From assembly GCF_001907975.1 (NCBI RefSeq), contig NZ_CP017834.1:1-64000 (forward strand): a stretch of DNA of 64,000 nucleotides, written 5' to 3'. Position numbers and translations under genes: made by a program. The stretch's first letter is position 1. Each line of letters opens with the position of its first letter. Positions 1 to 11,953 of the stretch are shown piece by piece. The notes under the pieces were generated by a model. It worked only from the letters and a program-made list of their open reading frames with translations, was not told where the DNA came from and did not search any database. The DNA comes from Silvanigrella aquatica (lineage in GTDB: Bacteria > Bdellovibrionota_B > Oligoflexia > Silvanigrellales > Silvanigrellaceae).

Positions 1-1509
1 ATGTTAGAACGAGAATCAAATCAAATTTTTTCTGAAAAGCTCCGCGCCCGCTTTATTGAACTGGGACTTTCAAAACAAACTGCTGCTAAAATAACTAAAC
101 TTATAACTCCTGTAAAATTAGAAGGTTACACTTTGGTTTCCTATTGCGCAGAACCTTTTTATAGGGATCACATCATCTCCCCCAAAAAAGATGAAATTGA
201 AAAAATTGTCCAAGAATGCTGGGGTAAAGAGTACACTTTTAAAATTGAATCTCCTAGTCATGAAGAAGATGTTCCCAAAATTAAAAATTCAAAAAATCCT
301 TCCTCTGATTCCCAAATCACACTTTTCCCAGAGGAAACAAATTATATTCCAGAAAAGAAGAAAAAACTAAAAAATAAAGGTCATTTTGAAATACCCGCCT
401 CTTCAAAAGCAGATGAAAATCCTTCTTCAGAAGAAAACTTTCAACCTCCTGTTAATACAGAAAAACCACGAACCCTTGATGCTACTCAAAATTTTGGAAC
501 ATTTATTCGTTGCGAAAGCAACTTGGTTGCTTACTCAGCATGCGAGGCTGTGGCAAAAAATCCGGGTAACTTATCAAATCCTTTATTTATTTATGGAGCC
601 ACAGGACTAGGTAAAACACACTTACTCCACTCTGTGGGTAATGAAATTATTCAAAAAATTCCCAATGCAAAAATTCTTTACATCACAAGTGAAGATTTTG
701 TGAATGATGTCATTCACAAAGGAATTCGAGTTGGCAAAATGGATGAAGTACGTGCAAAATATAGTGCTTGTGATGTTTTATTAGTGGATGACATTCAATT
801 TCTTGAGAAAAAAGATGCTTGCCAAATAGAATTTTTCCACACTTTTAATGAACTTTATCAAAAGAGAAAACAAATCGTTATCACGAGCGATAAATTTCCT
901 AAAGATATTCCAAATATTGAAGAGCGCTTAAAAAGTCGATTTTTACAAGGATTGCTTGTTGATATTGAACCACCTGGTTTTGAAGATCGCGTTGCCATTA
1001 TTGAAACAAAAGCGAATTTAATTGGTTTAAAAATCAATCAAGAAATCTCTTTTTTAATTGCTACACATGCAAAAACAAATGTGCGAGAAATTCAAGGGCT
1101 GCTTAAAGATCTCTTAATGAATCAACACATGACTGGGAGAAGCCCCACAATTGATTCTGTAACCACGATTTTAAAGAGACGTTTTCCTACGGGAAACATG
1201 GAAGCCTCAATCGATACAACGGCAATTCAAAAAGTTGTTGCCAATCATTTTCAAATTAAAATGGCCGATTTAATGGGGCCCAGTCGGCAACAAAAATTTG
1301 TTGTCGCACGTCATATTGCTATGTTTTTAGCCAAAGAAATGATCGGTCTCCAAATTGTTGCCATTGCAAATGCATTTGGAAAAAAAGATCACACAACTGT
1401 GTTACACGCCATGTCTAAAGTAAAAGAATTACTTGATAAAGATGATGATTTTAGAGGAAGCTTTATACAAATTAAAAGAAAAATTGAACAGTTAATGCAA
1501 TCTAATTAA
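1..1509 (+). CDS. dnaA: Chromosomal replication initiator protein DnaA
   Basis: DnaA binds DnaA boxes at oriC, oligomerises with ATP and opens the origin so that the replicative helicase can load. The 502-residue protein has the four-domain layout: an N-terminal domain (about 1-80), a long low-complexity Lys/Ser/Glu/Pro linker (about 85-160), an AAA+ domain with Walker A GATGLGKT at residues 199-206 and Walker B LLVDD near 260, and a C-terminal DNA-binding helix-turn-helix whose signature KKDHTTVLHA lies near residue 460. It is somewhat longer than E. coli DnaA (467 residues), mostly through the linker. The start is the first base of the window, so no upstream RBS can be judged. The 3' end overlaps the convergent tsaC gene by 8 bp, and oriC lies beyond that gene. 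Confidence 0.98.
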   Translation: MLERESNQIFSEKLRARFIELGLSKQTAAKITKLITPVKLEGYTLVSYCAEPFYRDHIISPKKDEIEKIVQECWGKEYTFKIESPSHEEDVPKIKNSKNPSSDSQITLFPEETNYIPEKKKKLKNKGHFEIPASSKADENPSSEENFQPPVNTEKPRTLDATQNFGTFIRCESNLVAYSACEAVAKNPGNLSNPLFIYGATGLGKTHLLHSVGNEIIQKIPNAKILYITSEDFVNDVIHKGIRVGKMDEVRAKYSACDVLLVDDIQFLEKKDACQIEFFHTFNELYQKRKQIVITSDKFPKDIPNIEERLKSRFLQGLLVDIEPPGFEDRVAIIETKANLIGLKINQEISFLIATHAKTNVREIQGLLKDLLMNQHMTGRSPTIDSVTTILKRRFPTGNMEASIDTTAIQKVVANHFQIKMADLMGPSRQQKFVVARHIAMFLAKEMIGLQIVAIANAFGKKDHTTVLHAMSKVKELLDKDDDFRGSFIQIKRKIEQLMQSN

Positions 1510-2614
1510 TTTGCACATATTTACCAGAAGCAGCTCTAAAAATTCTATCAAATATGGCATTTAATTCTTCATTATTTTCTGACATTAAATTTGGTAGTAA
1601 TATATATTTTGCGTTTTTAATCGATTCTGCTTCTCGCAAAAATTGAAATAAATTACGACTCGCCTCTTGGGGATTTCCCGATTCAGAAAGATCAAAATAT
1701 TTTAAAAATAATTTACCTAAATTTTTATGACTCGCATTAAAGTCAATCATAACAGCGTCTTTAAAGATATCACTTGAAAATAATTGACTATTTTTATCAA
1801 TTAGTTCTTTTTTTTGCACTATAAAGGCTTCAAGAGAAGGTGCATAATGCGTAAGCAATTGACCAGGCGCTTCCATTCCAGATGAAAGATGCTCTCCTAT
1901 ATTGCTTATCTTAATTTCTCTTTTAATAATTTTAACCTCTACAGAAACACCCTTATCTTGCAAAACTTTTTTAATTTGCAATGAACTTATAGCTCCAGGA
2001 CGTAATATAGATAGGCTTTTTTTTTCAGAAATTTTAACAACTGTGGATTCAATTCCAATATCACAACTTTGATTATTATCTAATATAAATAAGTTAGGGT
2101 AATCCCCTAAATCATCTAAAACATGCTGAGCTTTTGTGGGGCTCACATGCCCAAATCGATTGGCACTGGGAGCAGCAAGGGGCAATTGCGATTGCTTTAA
2201 TAAACTTTGAGCAACTTCTCCGATGGGAATGCGCAACGCAATAGCATTGCCGCCTGCCGTGATGAGTTTTGAAATATTTTTAGAAGCATTCACGATTAAA
2301 GTTAAGGGACCTGGCCAAAAAGCTTCACCTAATATGTCAAAACATTGTCTTTGAAATGAGGTCATTTCTGTTAGACTTTCAGCTTGAACCATTGAGTTTA
2401 TGTGAACAATAAGGGGATCGGATTTTGGCCTTCCTTTTGCATGAAAAATCTTTTCTAAGGCCTTATCATCCAGTGCATTTCCGCCTAGTCCATAGACAGT
2501 TTCCGTTGGAAATGCGACTAATTCTCCTCTTAAAAGAGCTTTTACACAATAACTTACTGATTCGTCAGAGAAACTTAAAATTTGTGCCACAATCCACTCC
2601 GATTTTTTATACAT
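1502..2614 (-). CDS. tsaC: L-threonylcarbamoyladenylate synthase (Sua5/YrdC type)
   Basis: This enzyme makes threonylcarbamoyl-AMP from threonine, bicarbonate and ATP for the t6A modification at position 37 of ANN-decoding tRNAs. The YrdC domain is plain: GELVAFPTETVYGLGGNA near residue 30, GRPKSDPLIVHI near residue 80 (the family KxRxxxxPL motif), and SANRFGHVSPT near 150. At 370 residues it is the long Sua5 form, with a C-terminal Sua5 domain after an APGQLLTHYAP linker (about residue 250), a segment typical of Sua5 proteins but absent from E. coli TsaC. It is convergent with dnaA (8 bp overlap) and separates dnaA from oriC. Its ATG lies about 20 bp from the first DnaA box, so its promoter must overlap the origin, and DnaA could influence its transcription (inference). 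Confidence 0.93.
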   Translation of the reverse strand: MYKKSEWIVAQILSFSDESVSYCVKALLRGELVAFPTETVYGLGGNALDDKALEKIFHAKGRPKSDPLIVHINSMVQAESLTEMTSFQRQCFDILGEAFWPGPLTLIVNASKNISKLITAGGNAIALRIPIGEVAQSLLKQSQLPLAAPSANRFGHVSPTKAQHVLDDLGDYPNLFILDNNQSCDIGIESTVVKISEKKSLSILRPGAISSLQIKKVLQDKGVSVEVKIIKREIKISNIGEHLSSGMEAPGQLLTHYAPSLEAFIVQKKELIDKNSQLFSSDIFKDAVMIDFNASHKNLGKLFLKYFDLSESGNPQEASRNLFQFLREAESIKNAKYILLPNLMSENNEELNAIFDRIFRAASGKYVQIN

Positions 2615-2820
2615 TTCGAGTTCTTAATCGACTTATCCACATGTTATCCACATAGAAAGTGATCACCCTTAGTGATCGCATTTTTTCCATATTTTAGAAT
2701 GATTTTCAAGGTTTTTGCAAAAAGTTATCCACATCAAAATCAAAAGTTATCCACATACTCACATACAAAAAAGAGGACTAAAACCCACTTTTGGTTAGCA
2801 ACATATTTCTCTTTTGGCAA

Positions 2821-2863
2821 TGTGGATAACTCTGTGGATAAGATGTGGATAACCTGTGGATAA
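2821..2863 (-). repeat. Array of four minus-strand DnaA boxes
   Basis: Four perfect TGTGGATAA copies (TTATCCACA on the minus strand) start at 2821, 2833, 2844 and 2855, spaced 12, 11 and 11 bp, so they follow each other almost without gaps. The array faces the opposite way to the plus-strand array at 2892-2953, which suggests two DnaA filaments assembling with opposite polarity (inference). Confidence 0.9.
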
Positions 2864-2891
2864 CTCAAATGCCTCTTGATTAAGCAAACAG

Positions 2892-2953
2892 TTATCCACA
2901 TAAATTTCCTTTTATCCACATTGTATCCACATGTTTTCCACATCTTATCCACA
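2892..2953 (+). repeat. Array of plus-strand DnaA boxes
   Basis: Perfect TTATCCACA copies start at 2892, 2912 and 2945, with near-matches GTATCCACA (2923) and TTTTCCACA (2934). The copies at 2912, 2923, 2934 and 2945 repeat with an exact 11-bp period, one helical turn each. The array points toward the unwinding element and dnaN. Confidence 0.88.
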
Positions 2954-3021
2954 TGATTTTGAGCTTTAAATTTTACCATTAGTGTATGAAAAATAACAGG
3001 TTGATCACTTTCAAACCCAAG

Positions 3022-3098
3022 TTATCCACAAGAAAGGGGGTAGCCTACTACTACTTCTAATAAAAAAGTTTTTAAATTTCTTATAAAGTGTATAAGAA
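3022..3098 (+). other. Basal origin unwinding module: DnaA box, GC spacer, DnaA-trios, AT-rich DUE
   Basis: A perfect DnaA box (3022-3030) is followed by a G-rich spacer (about 3035-3044) and then six triplets in register: CTA, CTA, CTA, CTT, CTA, ATA (3045-3062). Read 3' to 5' on the complementary strand these are GAT, GAT, GAT, GAA, GAT, TAT, which fits the published DnaA-trio consensus 3'-[G/A]A[T/A]-5' for at least the first five. An AT-rich tract (about 3060-3098) follows and is the probable site of first strand opening. The motif identity is seen directly; function follows from the model described in Bacillus subtilis. Confidence 0.85.
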
Positions 3099-3130
3099 GT
3101 GTGACTCAAGTACTCATGCTTGAACAGCTG

Positions 3131-3160
3131 TTGACAATAGGTTAAGCAAATTATTGCATA
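3131..3160 (+). promoter_or_regulatory. Possible dnaN promoter
   Basis: A perfect TTGACA -35 hexamer lies at 3131-3136. The -10 is unclear: the TTATTGCATA segment at 3151-3160 offers only poor matches at 15-18 bp spacing. The position just after the DUE and 26 bp before the dnaN start codon fits a dnaN-gyrB-gyrA promoter. Confidence 0.4.
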
Positions 3161-3185
3161 GGTGAATTTTTTCAAAGGTGGACAC

Positions 3186-4370
3186 ATGTTTAAAAAGAGC
3201 AGATATTTTTTTTCATCCGACGTCCAAAGTATAAGCCCTGAAATTTCTGCTGAGTTTGAAAGGGATAAATTAGCAAATGCGTTGTTATCAGTAAGTGCAG
3301 CTCAAATTGATCCCGATATCGGTTGGGTACAACTTACCTTTTCAGGCGATCAAAAGGTTGTTATTTCATCAATCAGTCATAACCTCGCAATCAAATGTGA
3401 AATAGCAACGCCTTATACAGGACAAGGAACTATCAAAGTATCAGGAAAACAGTTTTCTGATTATGTAAAACAACTCCCTTCATCAAAGGTTTATTTAAAA
3501 GCGGATTTACCTTCTCGTATTCAATTGAAATGCGGAAGAAGTTCTGCAAAAATACAGCTAGTTCATGATCAATCTCAAAGTAAAATTGATATTCCAGAAG
3601 CGGGAACACGAATCACTGTAAAAGGAAGTCATATAGATCGTTGGGTTTCAAGCTTTAAGGACTTTGTTTCTGTAGATGACAATCGTTTTTACGCAAACGG
3701 TGCTTTAATTTGGGCAGAAAAAAATTCTGAAAATACTCCAATTATTAACGCTGTGGCTAGTGATGCCTTGCGATTGGCAAAAGCAACTTTAAACGAAGGC
3801 ATTCAAATTGACAATTTAGACTCGAGTCAAGTGCTTGTGCCAAGAAAAGCTCTTGAGGAATTAAGAAGAGTCGCTTCCTTAGAGCCTGAAAAGGAATTTT
3901 GTATCAAATGGCATGAAAAAGAGCTCTTTTTCTCTGTCGAATCAGAAGAATATACTATGTTTGCAAAGTGCATTGCGGGACAATATCCTCCGTATGAAGC
4001 GGCATTGCCTCAAAAAATAAATACTGAAATTCAGTTAGATTTAAAAGCAATTCAGGATAGCGTAAAACGTTCTTTGCTTTTTGCAGATAAAAATAAAGTG
4101 ATGAAATTTCATTTTGAAAATGCTCTTTTAACGATGGCAAGTTCGACTCCTGGCCAGAAAGAGGGCGAGGAAGTGATAGAAATGAACGCATCTATAGCAT
4201 CTCCTTTCGAAGTGAACTATAACGGTTCTTTGATTATGGGTATTTTAGGGGTTTTATCCGGTTCACGAGTCCAATTTGCTTGGGAAAACATGAATAGACC
4301 TGTTAAAATTACCGGGGAAAATCAAAGAGGGCTTGATGTCTTTTATCTTCTTGTACCAGCCCGTTTTTAA
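3186..4370 (+). CDS. dnaN: DNA polymerase III subunit beta (sliding clamp)
   Basis: The beta clamp is a ring that tethers polymerase III and other replication and repair factors to DNA. Three clamp-fold repeats are recognisable from spaced motifs: SGKQFSDYVKQLP near residue 90, SDALRLAKA near 200 (matching the family TDGHRLA segment), YPPYEAALP near 265 (family FPDYxxVIP), and the C-terminal LLVPARF (family LVMPMRL). I chose ATG at 3186, giving 394 residues, because AAAGGTGG lies just upstream; an in-frame GTG at 3162 also exists. The N-terminus is about 25 residues longer than in E. coli DnaN and is divergent, but position between oriC and gyrB supports the call. There is no recF between it and gyrB. 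Confidence 0.93.
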   Translation: MFKKSRYFFSSDVQSISPEISAEFERDKLANALLSVSAAQIDPDIGWVQLTFSGDQKVVISSISHNLAIKCEIATPYTGQGTIKVSGKQFSDYVKQLPSSKVYLKADLPSRIQLKCGRSSAKIQLVHDQSQSKIDIPEAGTRITVKGSHIDRWVSSFKDFVSVDDNRFYANGALIWAEKNSENTPIINAVASDALRLAKATLNEGIQIDNLDSSQVLVPRKALEELRRVASLEPEKEFCIKWHEKELFFSVESEEYTMFAKCIAGQYPPYEAALPQKINTEIQLDLKAIQDSVKRSLLFADKNKVMKFHFENALLTMASSTPGQKEGEEVIEMNASIASPFEVNYNGSLIMGILGVLSGSRVQFAWENMNRPVKITGENQRGLDVFYLLVPARF

Positions 4371-4383
4371 AATTGTTTTATAA

Positions 4384-6864
<2,481 letters not shown>

Positions 6865-6890
6865 TTAAAGTAAAAAGTTGGAAAATAATT

Positions 6891-9365
6891 ATGTTACAAG
6901 AAAAAATAGGTATTGTTTCAGCAAATATTAATGATGAAATGAAAAACGCTTATCTTGATTATGCGATGAGTGTTATTGTAAGTCGTGCTCTTCCTGATGT
7001 GCGCGACGGCATGAAACCTGTTCACAGGCGTGTTTTATATGCTATGTATGAACAAAATAATATGCACAATAAACCTTTTAAAAAGTCAGCGCGTATTGTC
7101 GGTGATGTATTGGGTAAATACCATCCCCATGGTGATAGCGCCGTTTATGGTGCATTGGTTCGTTTAGCACAAGACTTTTCTATGCGCTATCCGCTTATTG
7201 AAGGTCAAGGGAACTTTGGTTCTATCGATGGCGACTCTGCTGCTGCGATGCGTTACACCGAAATTCGTTTGGCTAAAATTTCCGAATCACTCATGGCATC
7301 GATTGAAGAAGATACCGTAGATTTTGGCCCCAACTATGATAACAGTGAAGTTCAACCTCTTGTTTTGCCAACTGTTTTACCACAACTTTTAATTAATGGA
7401 CAAAGTGGTATTGCTGTCGGGATGGCCACAAATATACCTCCTCATAACCTAGGAGAGATCATTGATGCCTTAATTCATCTCATTGAAAAGGGCAAAACAA
7501 CAGTTGAGCAGTTGATGCATTTTATTAAGGGTCCCGATTTTCCTACTTATGGAATGATTTGTGGACTTAAAGGAATTCAAGATGCTTACCGCACGGGGCG
7601 TGGCAGTATTGTTGTCAGAGGTCGTGCTGTTGTTGAATCAACTAAGGGAGGTCGTGAACAGATTATTGTCACTGAGCTTCCTTATCAGGTAAATAAACTC
7701 ACTTGGATTGAAAAAATTGCAGAGCTGGTCAAAGACGAAGAAGTTCAAGGAATTTCAGACATTCGTGATGAAAGTAATAAAGAAGGCATACGCGTTGTCA
7801 TTGAAATTAAAAAAGGTGAAAATGCTGAAGTTATTTTAAATCACCTTTACAAGAGAACACGCCTACAAGACTCTTTTGGTGTGAATATGGTCTGTATTGT
7901 AAGAGGTGTTCCGCGTTTACTTAATATAAAAGAAACTTTGGAATATTTCTTAGAGCACCGCTTAGAAGTGATTACACGCCGTACCACTTATCGCTTACGT
8001 AAAGCTGAAGAACGTTTGCATATCTTGGAAGGTTTAAAGATTGCTGTCGATAATATTGATAAAGTTGTTGCCACAATACGCGGTGCTGAGAGCCGCGACG
8101 ATGCTAAAGAAAAATTAATTTCAGCTTATTCTCTTTCAGATAAACAAGTGACTGCTATTTTGGATATGCGTTTGGCTCAATTAACAGGCTTGGAACGCGA
8201 CAAAATTATTGCTGAATATCAAGAAACATTAGCAATTATTGCCGATTTAAAAGACATATTAGAAAAGCCTGAAAGAGTGAAATCTATTGTTAAAGAAGAA
8301 TTTATCAACTTAAAAAAATTACACAGCGATCCCAGACGTACAGAAATTGCAGTTGATGCAGGAGAAGTCGATATCGCAAGTTTAATTCCACCCGCTGATG
8401 TCTTTGTTACTTTTTCAAGTACGGGATATATTAAACGTGTTAATCAAGATGAATTTAAAACTCAAAACAGAGCAGGCAAAGGAAAAACAGGAGCTGCATT
8501 AAAAGAAAATGATGTCGTCAGGTTTACATTCCATGCTCATACGCACGATTATGTTTTAATGTTCTCAAATTTAGGTAAAGTTTATAGCTTTAAAGTTTAT
8601 GAATTGCCAGAAGCTTCTGCTACGGCCAGAGGAAAATCTATAAATCAAATTTTAACAATGTCTAGTAATGAACAAATTACGGCAATGCTACCTGTTAAAG
8701 AATTTGCAGAAAATAAACATATTTTAATGGTAACAAGACAAGGAACTATCAAAAAAACCGAATTATCTTCATTTTCAAATATTCGTTCTGGCGGTTTAAG
8801 AGCCGTTACTTTAGAAGATGGTGATACTCTGGTGTCCGTAAAAATCACTTCTGGTAAAGATGAAATTGTGATTGCCACAGCAAATGGGCAAGCCGTTCGC
8901 TTTGATGAAGATGATGTTCGCAGTATGGGAAGAACCGCTAAAGGGGTGCGAGGCATCACTCTTGACGATGAAGACAAAGATTATGTTGTTGCTGCTGAAG
9001 TTGTAAAACCAGAAGAAAGTTTACTTGTTGTAACAGAAAAAGGTTATGGAAAACGAAGTAAATTAGAAGAATATAGGAAAACAAGCCGTGGTGCCAAAGG
9101 CGTTAAAGCAATTAAAATTAGCGAGCGCAATGGCAAAGTCATAAGTATGATGTCAGTTCCATCAGATGGTGATGTTATGTTTACGACGAATACAGGCCGC
9201 GTATTAAGAATTTCTGTTTCTTCATTAAGAGTCATGGGACGCGTAACACAAGGTGTTTGTTTAATGAGAATTCTTGAAGATGAAAAAATAGTTTCTGTTT
9301 CAATGCCAAGTGAATTTGATGAGACTCCTGTTACACCTATTGAGTCCAACGAAGAAGTTGAGTAA
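6891..9365 (+). CDS. gyrA: DNA gyrase subunit A
   Basis: GyrA cuts and rejoins DNA in the A2B2 gyrase complex. The catalytic tyrosine is Tyr122 in [10 protein letters not shown], and numbering up to there matches E. coli GyrA exactly. In the quinolone-resistance-determining region Ser83 is present ([10 protein letters not shown]), but position 87, usually Asp or Glu, is Gly. The C-terminal beta-pinwheel wraps DNA; its GyrA box reads QNRAGKG at residues 525-531, a degenerate form of QRRGGRG. Presence of that box and adjacency to gyrB favour GyrA over ParC. At 824 residues it has normal length, ending in an acidic tail. The following lipoprotein gene begins 5 bp after the stop. Confidence 0.98.
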   Translation: MLQEKIGIVSANINDEMKNAYLDYAMSVIVSRALPDVRDGMKPVHRRVLYAMYEQNNMHNKPFKKSARIVGDVLGKYHPHGDSAVYGALVRLAQDFSMRYPLIEGQGNFGSIDGDSAAAMRYTEIRLAKISESLMASIEEDTVDFGPNYDNSEVQPLVLPTVLPQLLINGQSGIAVGMATNIPPHNLGEIIDALIHLIEKGKTTVEQLMHFIKGPDFPTYGMICGLKGIQDAYRTGRGSIVVRGRAVVESTKGGREQIIVTELPYQVNKLTWIEKIAELVKDEEVQGISDIRDESNKEGIRVVIEIKKGENAEVILNHLYKRTRLQDSFGVNMVCIVRGVPRLLNIKETLEYFLEHRLEVITRRTTYRLRKAEERLHILEGLKIAVDNIDKVVATIRGAESRDDAKEKLISAYSLSDKQVTAILDMRLAQLTGLERDKIIAEYQETLAIIADLKDILEKPERVKSIVKEEFINLKKLHSDPRRTEIAVDAGEVDIASLIPPADVFVTFSSTGYIKRVNQDEFKTQNRAGKGKTGAALKENDVVRFTFHAHTHDYVLMFSNLGKVYSFKVYELPEASATARGKSINQILTMSSNEQITAMLPVKEFAENKHILMVTRQGTIKKTELSSFSNIRSGGLRAVTLEDGDTLVSVKITSGKDEIVIATANGQAVRFDEDDVRSMGRTAKGVRGITLDDEDKDYVVAAEVVKPEESLLVVTEKGYGKRSKLEEYRKTSRGAKGVKAIKISERNGKVISMMSVPSDGDVMFTTNTGRVLRISVSSLRVMGRVTQGVCLMRILEDEKIVSVSMPSEFDETPVTPIESNEEVE

Positions 9366-9370
9366 AAAGT

Positions 9371-11242
9371 ATGAAAAAGTTTTTAATTGTTTCATTTGTA
9401 TCTTTTTTAACGGGATTATTTTTTTTTATTTCTTGCGGTAGAAGACCTTTAGCTCCTCCTATAGGTAATAATTTATCTTTTCCAGGAGCGATGGCGGCCT
9501 TAAATTCAAATAATTTTTTGCTTTTAAATACTTCTGCAAATGGTGATTATTCTGATGGCAGTATCCAAACATATACTGTTGATAATTCAGGTAATGCTAC
9601 ATTAAGCAATGTATTATCTATTCCTGCACACGCGACTGAATTTGCTGTAAGTAATGATTCAAAATTGGTCGCTTTATCTTTTGATTCTAGTTATACAACA
9701 ACACAAGTACAATTTTACAATTATACTTCTTCCACTAACCCAACATCATTGCCTAATATTACTCTTAATTTGCCTTCATCAAATGGCAAACAATCTGTAA
9801 AAAAATTAGGAATTTTTAAACGATCTGGCGACAGTTCTTATTATGTATATGGAACCATTCTGACCTTTCAAAACGATGATAACACTGGGGGCAATGTCCC
9901 TCCAAGAACATTTTTAGCGAAGGTAGCTAGTAATTTTTCTACAAGTCAATTATTATTTGTTCTTTCTTATGGATTAAATGATCCGAGCTCTTTAGCACAG
10001 CAGTCTTCTTCGTTAAATAGTGCCATTTCTTCAAATGTTGTTCAATATACCTTTGGTTCTATAGCTCCCACATATGATGCAACACATGATTTATTTATTG
10101 CCTTTCCTACGGGGACAATTGGAGGATACAATGGGTCTATAAATGAATATCCTGGATTACCCAATCCTCTAACTTATTTTTCGGGCAAAACTAATGGTAA
10201 TGTAACATTATGTAATGGTAAAAACTGCCAAATTCAACCTGATTATCGTTCTACTTCAATGATAGTTGTCGATTTAAATGCATTGATTACAAGTGGAAAT
10301 CCATTAAATAATTCAGCATTTTTTGTGCCACTAGGCTGGAATCAAAATGGAATGCCTTATGCATCCGTTTCAAAAGGGACTTCTATTATTGATCCAAATA
10401 ACACTTCCAATAGTGATAAAAATTCATTTACTTTTCAAACTGGTTTTTGGTCGTCATACTGGGCAAACACCCCAAATAATGGAGCGGGTGCTGTGGGATG
10501 TTTTACTACTGCTGCATCATCAAATTCAAACCAATATACGGTATTGGGAGATAATACCCTCTTTGTTGTGAAATCAGGAACAAATGGGGGGAATGATTTA
10601 TCGTCTAATGATGGGAAAGTAGGTAATGGTAATGAGGTGATGGCACTTACGGGATTGGATATTTTAAAAGCGAATATCAATTCAATTAGAGCATCTCGCG
10701 GAGGTGTTATTTCTTCGGGTGAATCCGATTTTGTAAATATCTCTAAATATCAAATAATTGATCCTTATAATACAATATATAATCCAACCCTAAAAAGCTC
10801 TTGGTTAATTGGTGATTCTTCTACTCAAAACGCAGGTCCTTTAACTCCTTTTATGTACTCAAGAACATCAAATGTTTCTAATTTTGATACGACTCCAACG
10901 GGTATTGGAAATATGAGTGTGTTAAATTTCGGTTCTAATCAATGCCTGCCTTATTGGGCAAGAAATACTGCAGTATCTGGATCAATGGGGCGAGATTCAG
11001 CTTGGTTAACCGCAAATCCGGTAGCGCTCGCGCAAGGTAGTAATTCGACATATCCTAAATTAAATAATGATCCGACACAGCCTTCAGTTTTTGCTTTCCC
11101 TACAGCATCTGGCGCACAAACGTGTACAGATGTGTTTGCAGGAACCACTTCGACACCAAAAATTTTCTGTGTGAATTATTTGAATTCTAGTATAACAAGA
11201 TATTCTGTATCTCAATCGAGCACTGTATTTACTTCTTATTAA
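9371..11242 (+). CDS. Putative secreted lipoprotein of unknown function
   Basis: I do not recognise a specific family. The N-terminus has a lipoprotein-type signal peptide with the probable lipidated Cys at residue 22 (FFIS-C). The rest of the 623 residues is rich in Ser, Asn, Thr and Gly, with repeated short strands. The segment [14 protein letters not shown] followed by [13 protein letters not shown] (about 60-100) resembles beta-propeller blades of the kind found in surface-exposed lipoproteins, but this is only a visual impression. Cys pairs (for example CNGKNC near 275) may form disulfides, which fits an extracytoplasmic location. It starts 5 bp after gyrA and ends 14 bp before the aldolase gene, so it appears to be carried on the gyrase transcript. 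Confidence 0.7.
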   Translation: MKKFLIVSFVSFLTGLFFFISCGRRPLAPPIGNNLSFPGAMAALNSNNFLLLNTSANGDYSDGSIQTYTVDNSGNATLSNVLSIPAHATEFAVSNDSKLVALSFDSSYTTTQVQFYNYTSSTNPTSLPNITLNLPSSNGKQSVKKLGIFKRSGDSSYYVYGTILTFQNDDNTGGNVPPRTFLAKVASNFSTSQLLFVLSYGLNDPSSLAQQSSSLNSAISSNVVQYTFGSIAPTYDATHDLFIAFPTGTIGGYNGSINEYPGLPNPLTYFSGKTNGNVTLCNGKNCQIQPDYRSTSMIVVDLNALITSGNPLNNSAFFVPLGWNQNGMPYASVSKGTSIIDPNNTSNSDKNSFTFQTGFWSSYWANTPNNGAGAVGCFTTAASSNSNQYTVLGDNTLFVVKSGTNGGNDLSSNDGKVGNGNEVMALTGLDILKANINSIRASRGGVISSGESDFVNISKYQIIDPYNTIYNPTLKSSWLIGDSSTQNAGPLTPFMYSRTSNVSNFDTTPTGIGNMSVLNFGSNQCLPYWARNTAVSGSMGRDSAWLTANPVALAQGSNSTYPKLNNDPTQPSVFAFPTASGAQTCTDVFAGTTSTPKIFCVNYLNSSITRYSVSQSSTVFTSY

Positions 11243-11256
11243 ATTGGATGGTTGGT

Positions 11257-11916
11257 ATGAAAATATTTATAGATTCAGCTGATATAAACGAAATAAAAGA
11301 AGTTGCAGAACTTGGCGTCTGCGATGGAGTTACGACAAATCCGACATTGATAGCAAAATCAGGACATGATTTTAAAACAATTCTGTTAGAAATTATAAAT
11401 ATCATTCCAGGTCCTGTCTCTGCTGAAGTGATTTCAACAGATGTGAAAGGTATGTTAAAAGAAGCTGAAGAATTAGCTAAAATAGCGAACAGCATCGTTA
11501 TTAAATTACCTTTAACTCAAGAGGGATTAAAAGCCTGCAAACACTTAACAGGGAAAGGCATTAAAACAAATGTGACACTTTGTTTTAGTGTGGGACAAGC
11601 GCTTTTGGCTGCTAAAGCGGGTGCTACCTATGTTTCTCCTTTTATTGGCAGACTTGATGACATAGGAGAAGAAGGAATTCGCTTAATTTCTGAAATTCGA
11701 GCATTGTATTCTGCTCATAAAGTAGAAACCAAAATTTTAGCAGCGAGTATTCGCAATCCAAGACATGTTACCGATGCTATTATTGCAGGGGCGGATATTG
11801 CTACAATTCCTTATCATGTTTTGCTGCAGCTCTATAAACATCCTTTAACAGATAAAGGACTTGCTCAATTTATTGATGACTGGAAGAAATCAGGGCAAAA
11901 AAGTATTTTATCTTAA
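11257..11916 (+). CDS. Transaldolase / fructose-6-phosphate aldolase family protein (TalC/FSA type)
   Basis: This is a small TIM-barrel Schiff-base aldolase of the TalC/MipB group, likely acting as transaldolase in the non-oxidative pentose phosphate pathway or as fructose-6-phosphate aldolase. Family motifs are clear: [15 protein letters not shown] at the N-terminus, [27 protein letters not shown] with the likely Schiff-base Lys, and [19 protein letters not shown] followed by [14 protein letters not shown] 11257 is preferred over ATG 11248 because it gives the family N-terminus and a GGATGG element sits 5 bp upstream. Length 219 residues is normal for the short subfamily (212-220). Sequence alone does not separate transaldolase from aldolase activity. 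Confidence 0.9.
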   Translation: MKIFIDSADINEIKEVAELGVCDGVTTNPTLIAKSGHDFKTILLEIINIIPGPVSAEVISTDVKGMLKEAEELAKIANSIVIKLPLTQEGLKACKHLTGKGIKTNVTLCFSVGQALLAAKAGATYVSPFIGRLDDIGEEGIRLISEIRALYSAHKVETKILAASIRNPRHVTDAIIAGADIATIPYHVLLQLYKHPLTDKGLAQFIDDWKKSGQKSILS

Positions 11917-11953
11917 TTCATATATAATAAATTAAAGTATAGTAAGTTAAAAA

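Larger units (their letters stand above)
2615..3130. other. oriC: Chromosomal replication origin oriC
   Basis: This roughly 500-bp non-coding stretch between tsaC and dnaN has twelve exact copies of the DnaA box TTATCCACA. Plus-strand copies start at 2633, 2644, 2725, 2747, 2892, 2912, 2945 and 3022; minus-strand copies start at 2821, 2833, 2844 and 2855. Two one-mismatch copies start at 2923 (GTATCCACA) and 2934 (TTTTCCACA). Neighbouring boxes are mostly 11 bp apart or near multiples of it, so DnaA would lie on one face of the helix. The last box (3022) is followed by a GC-rich spacer, a run of DnaA-trios and an AT-rich tract, the known bacterial basal unwinding arrangement. Location next to dnaA and dnaN agrees. 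Short AGTGATC direct repeats occur at 2658-2676. Confidence 0.95.

Noticed and set aside
2740-2979. Open frame of 79 codons on the minus strand across oriC
   Set aside because: It consists of DnaA-box repeats translated (repeated VDK and CG motifs), not a gene.
2633-3030. CRISPR-like short direct repeats in the origin
   Set aside because: The repeat is the 9-bp DnaA box with irregular orientation, no uniform 30-bp repeats and no cas genes.
8645-9349. Two minus-strand ORFs of about 100 codons inside gyrA
   Set aside because: Antisense shadows; gyrA is intact and conserved here.
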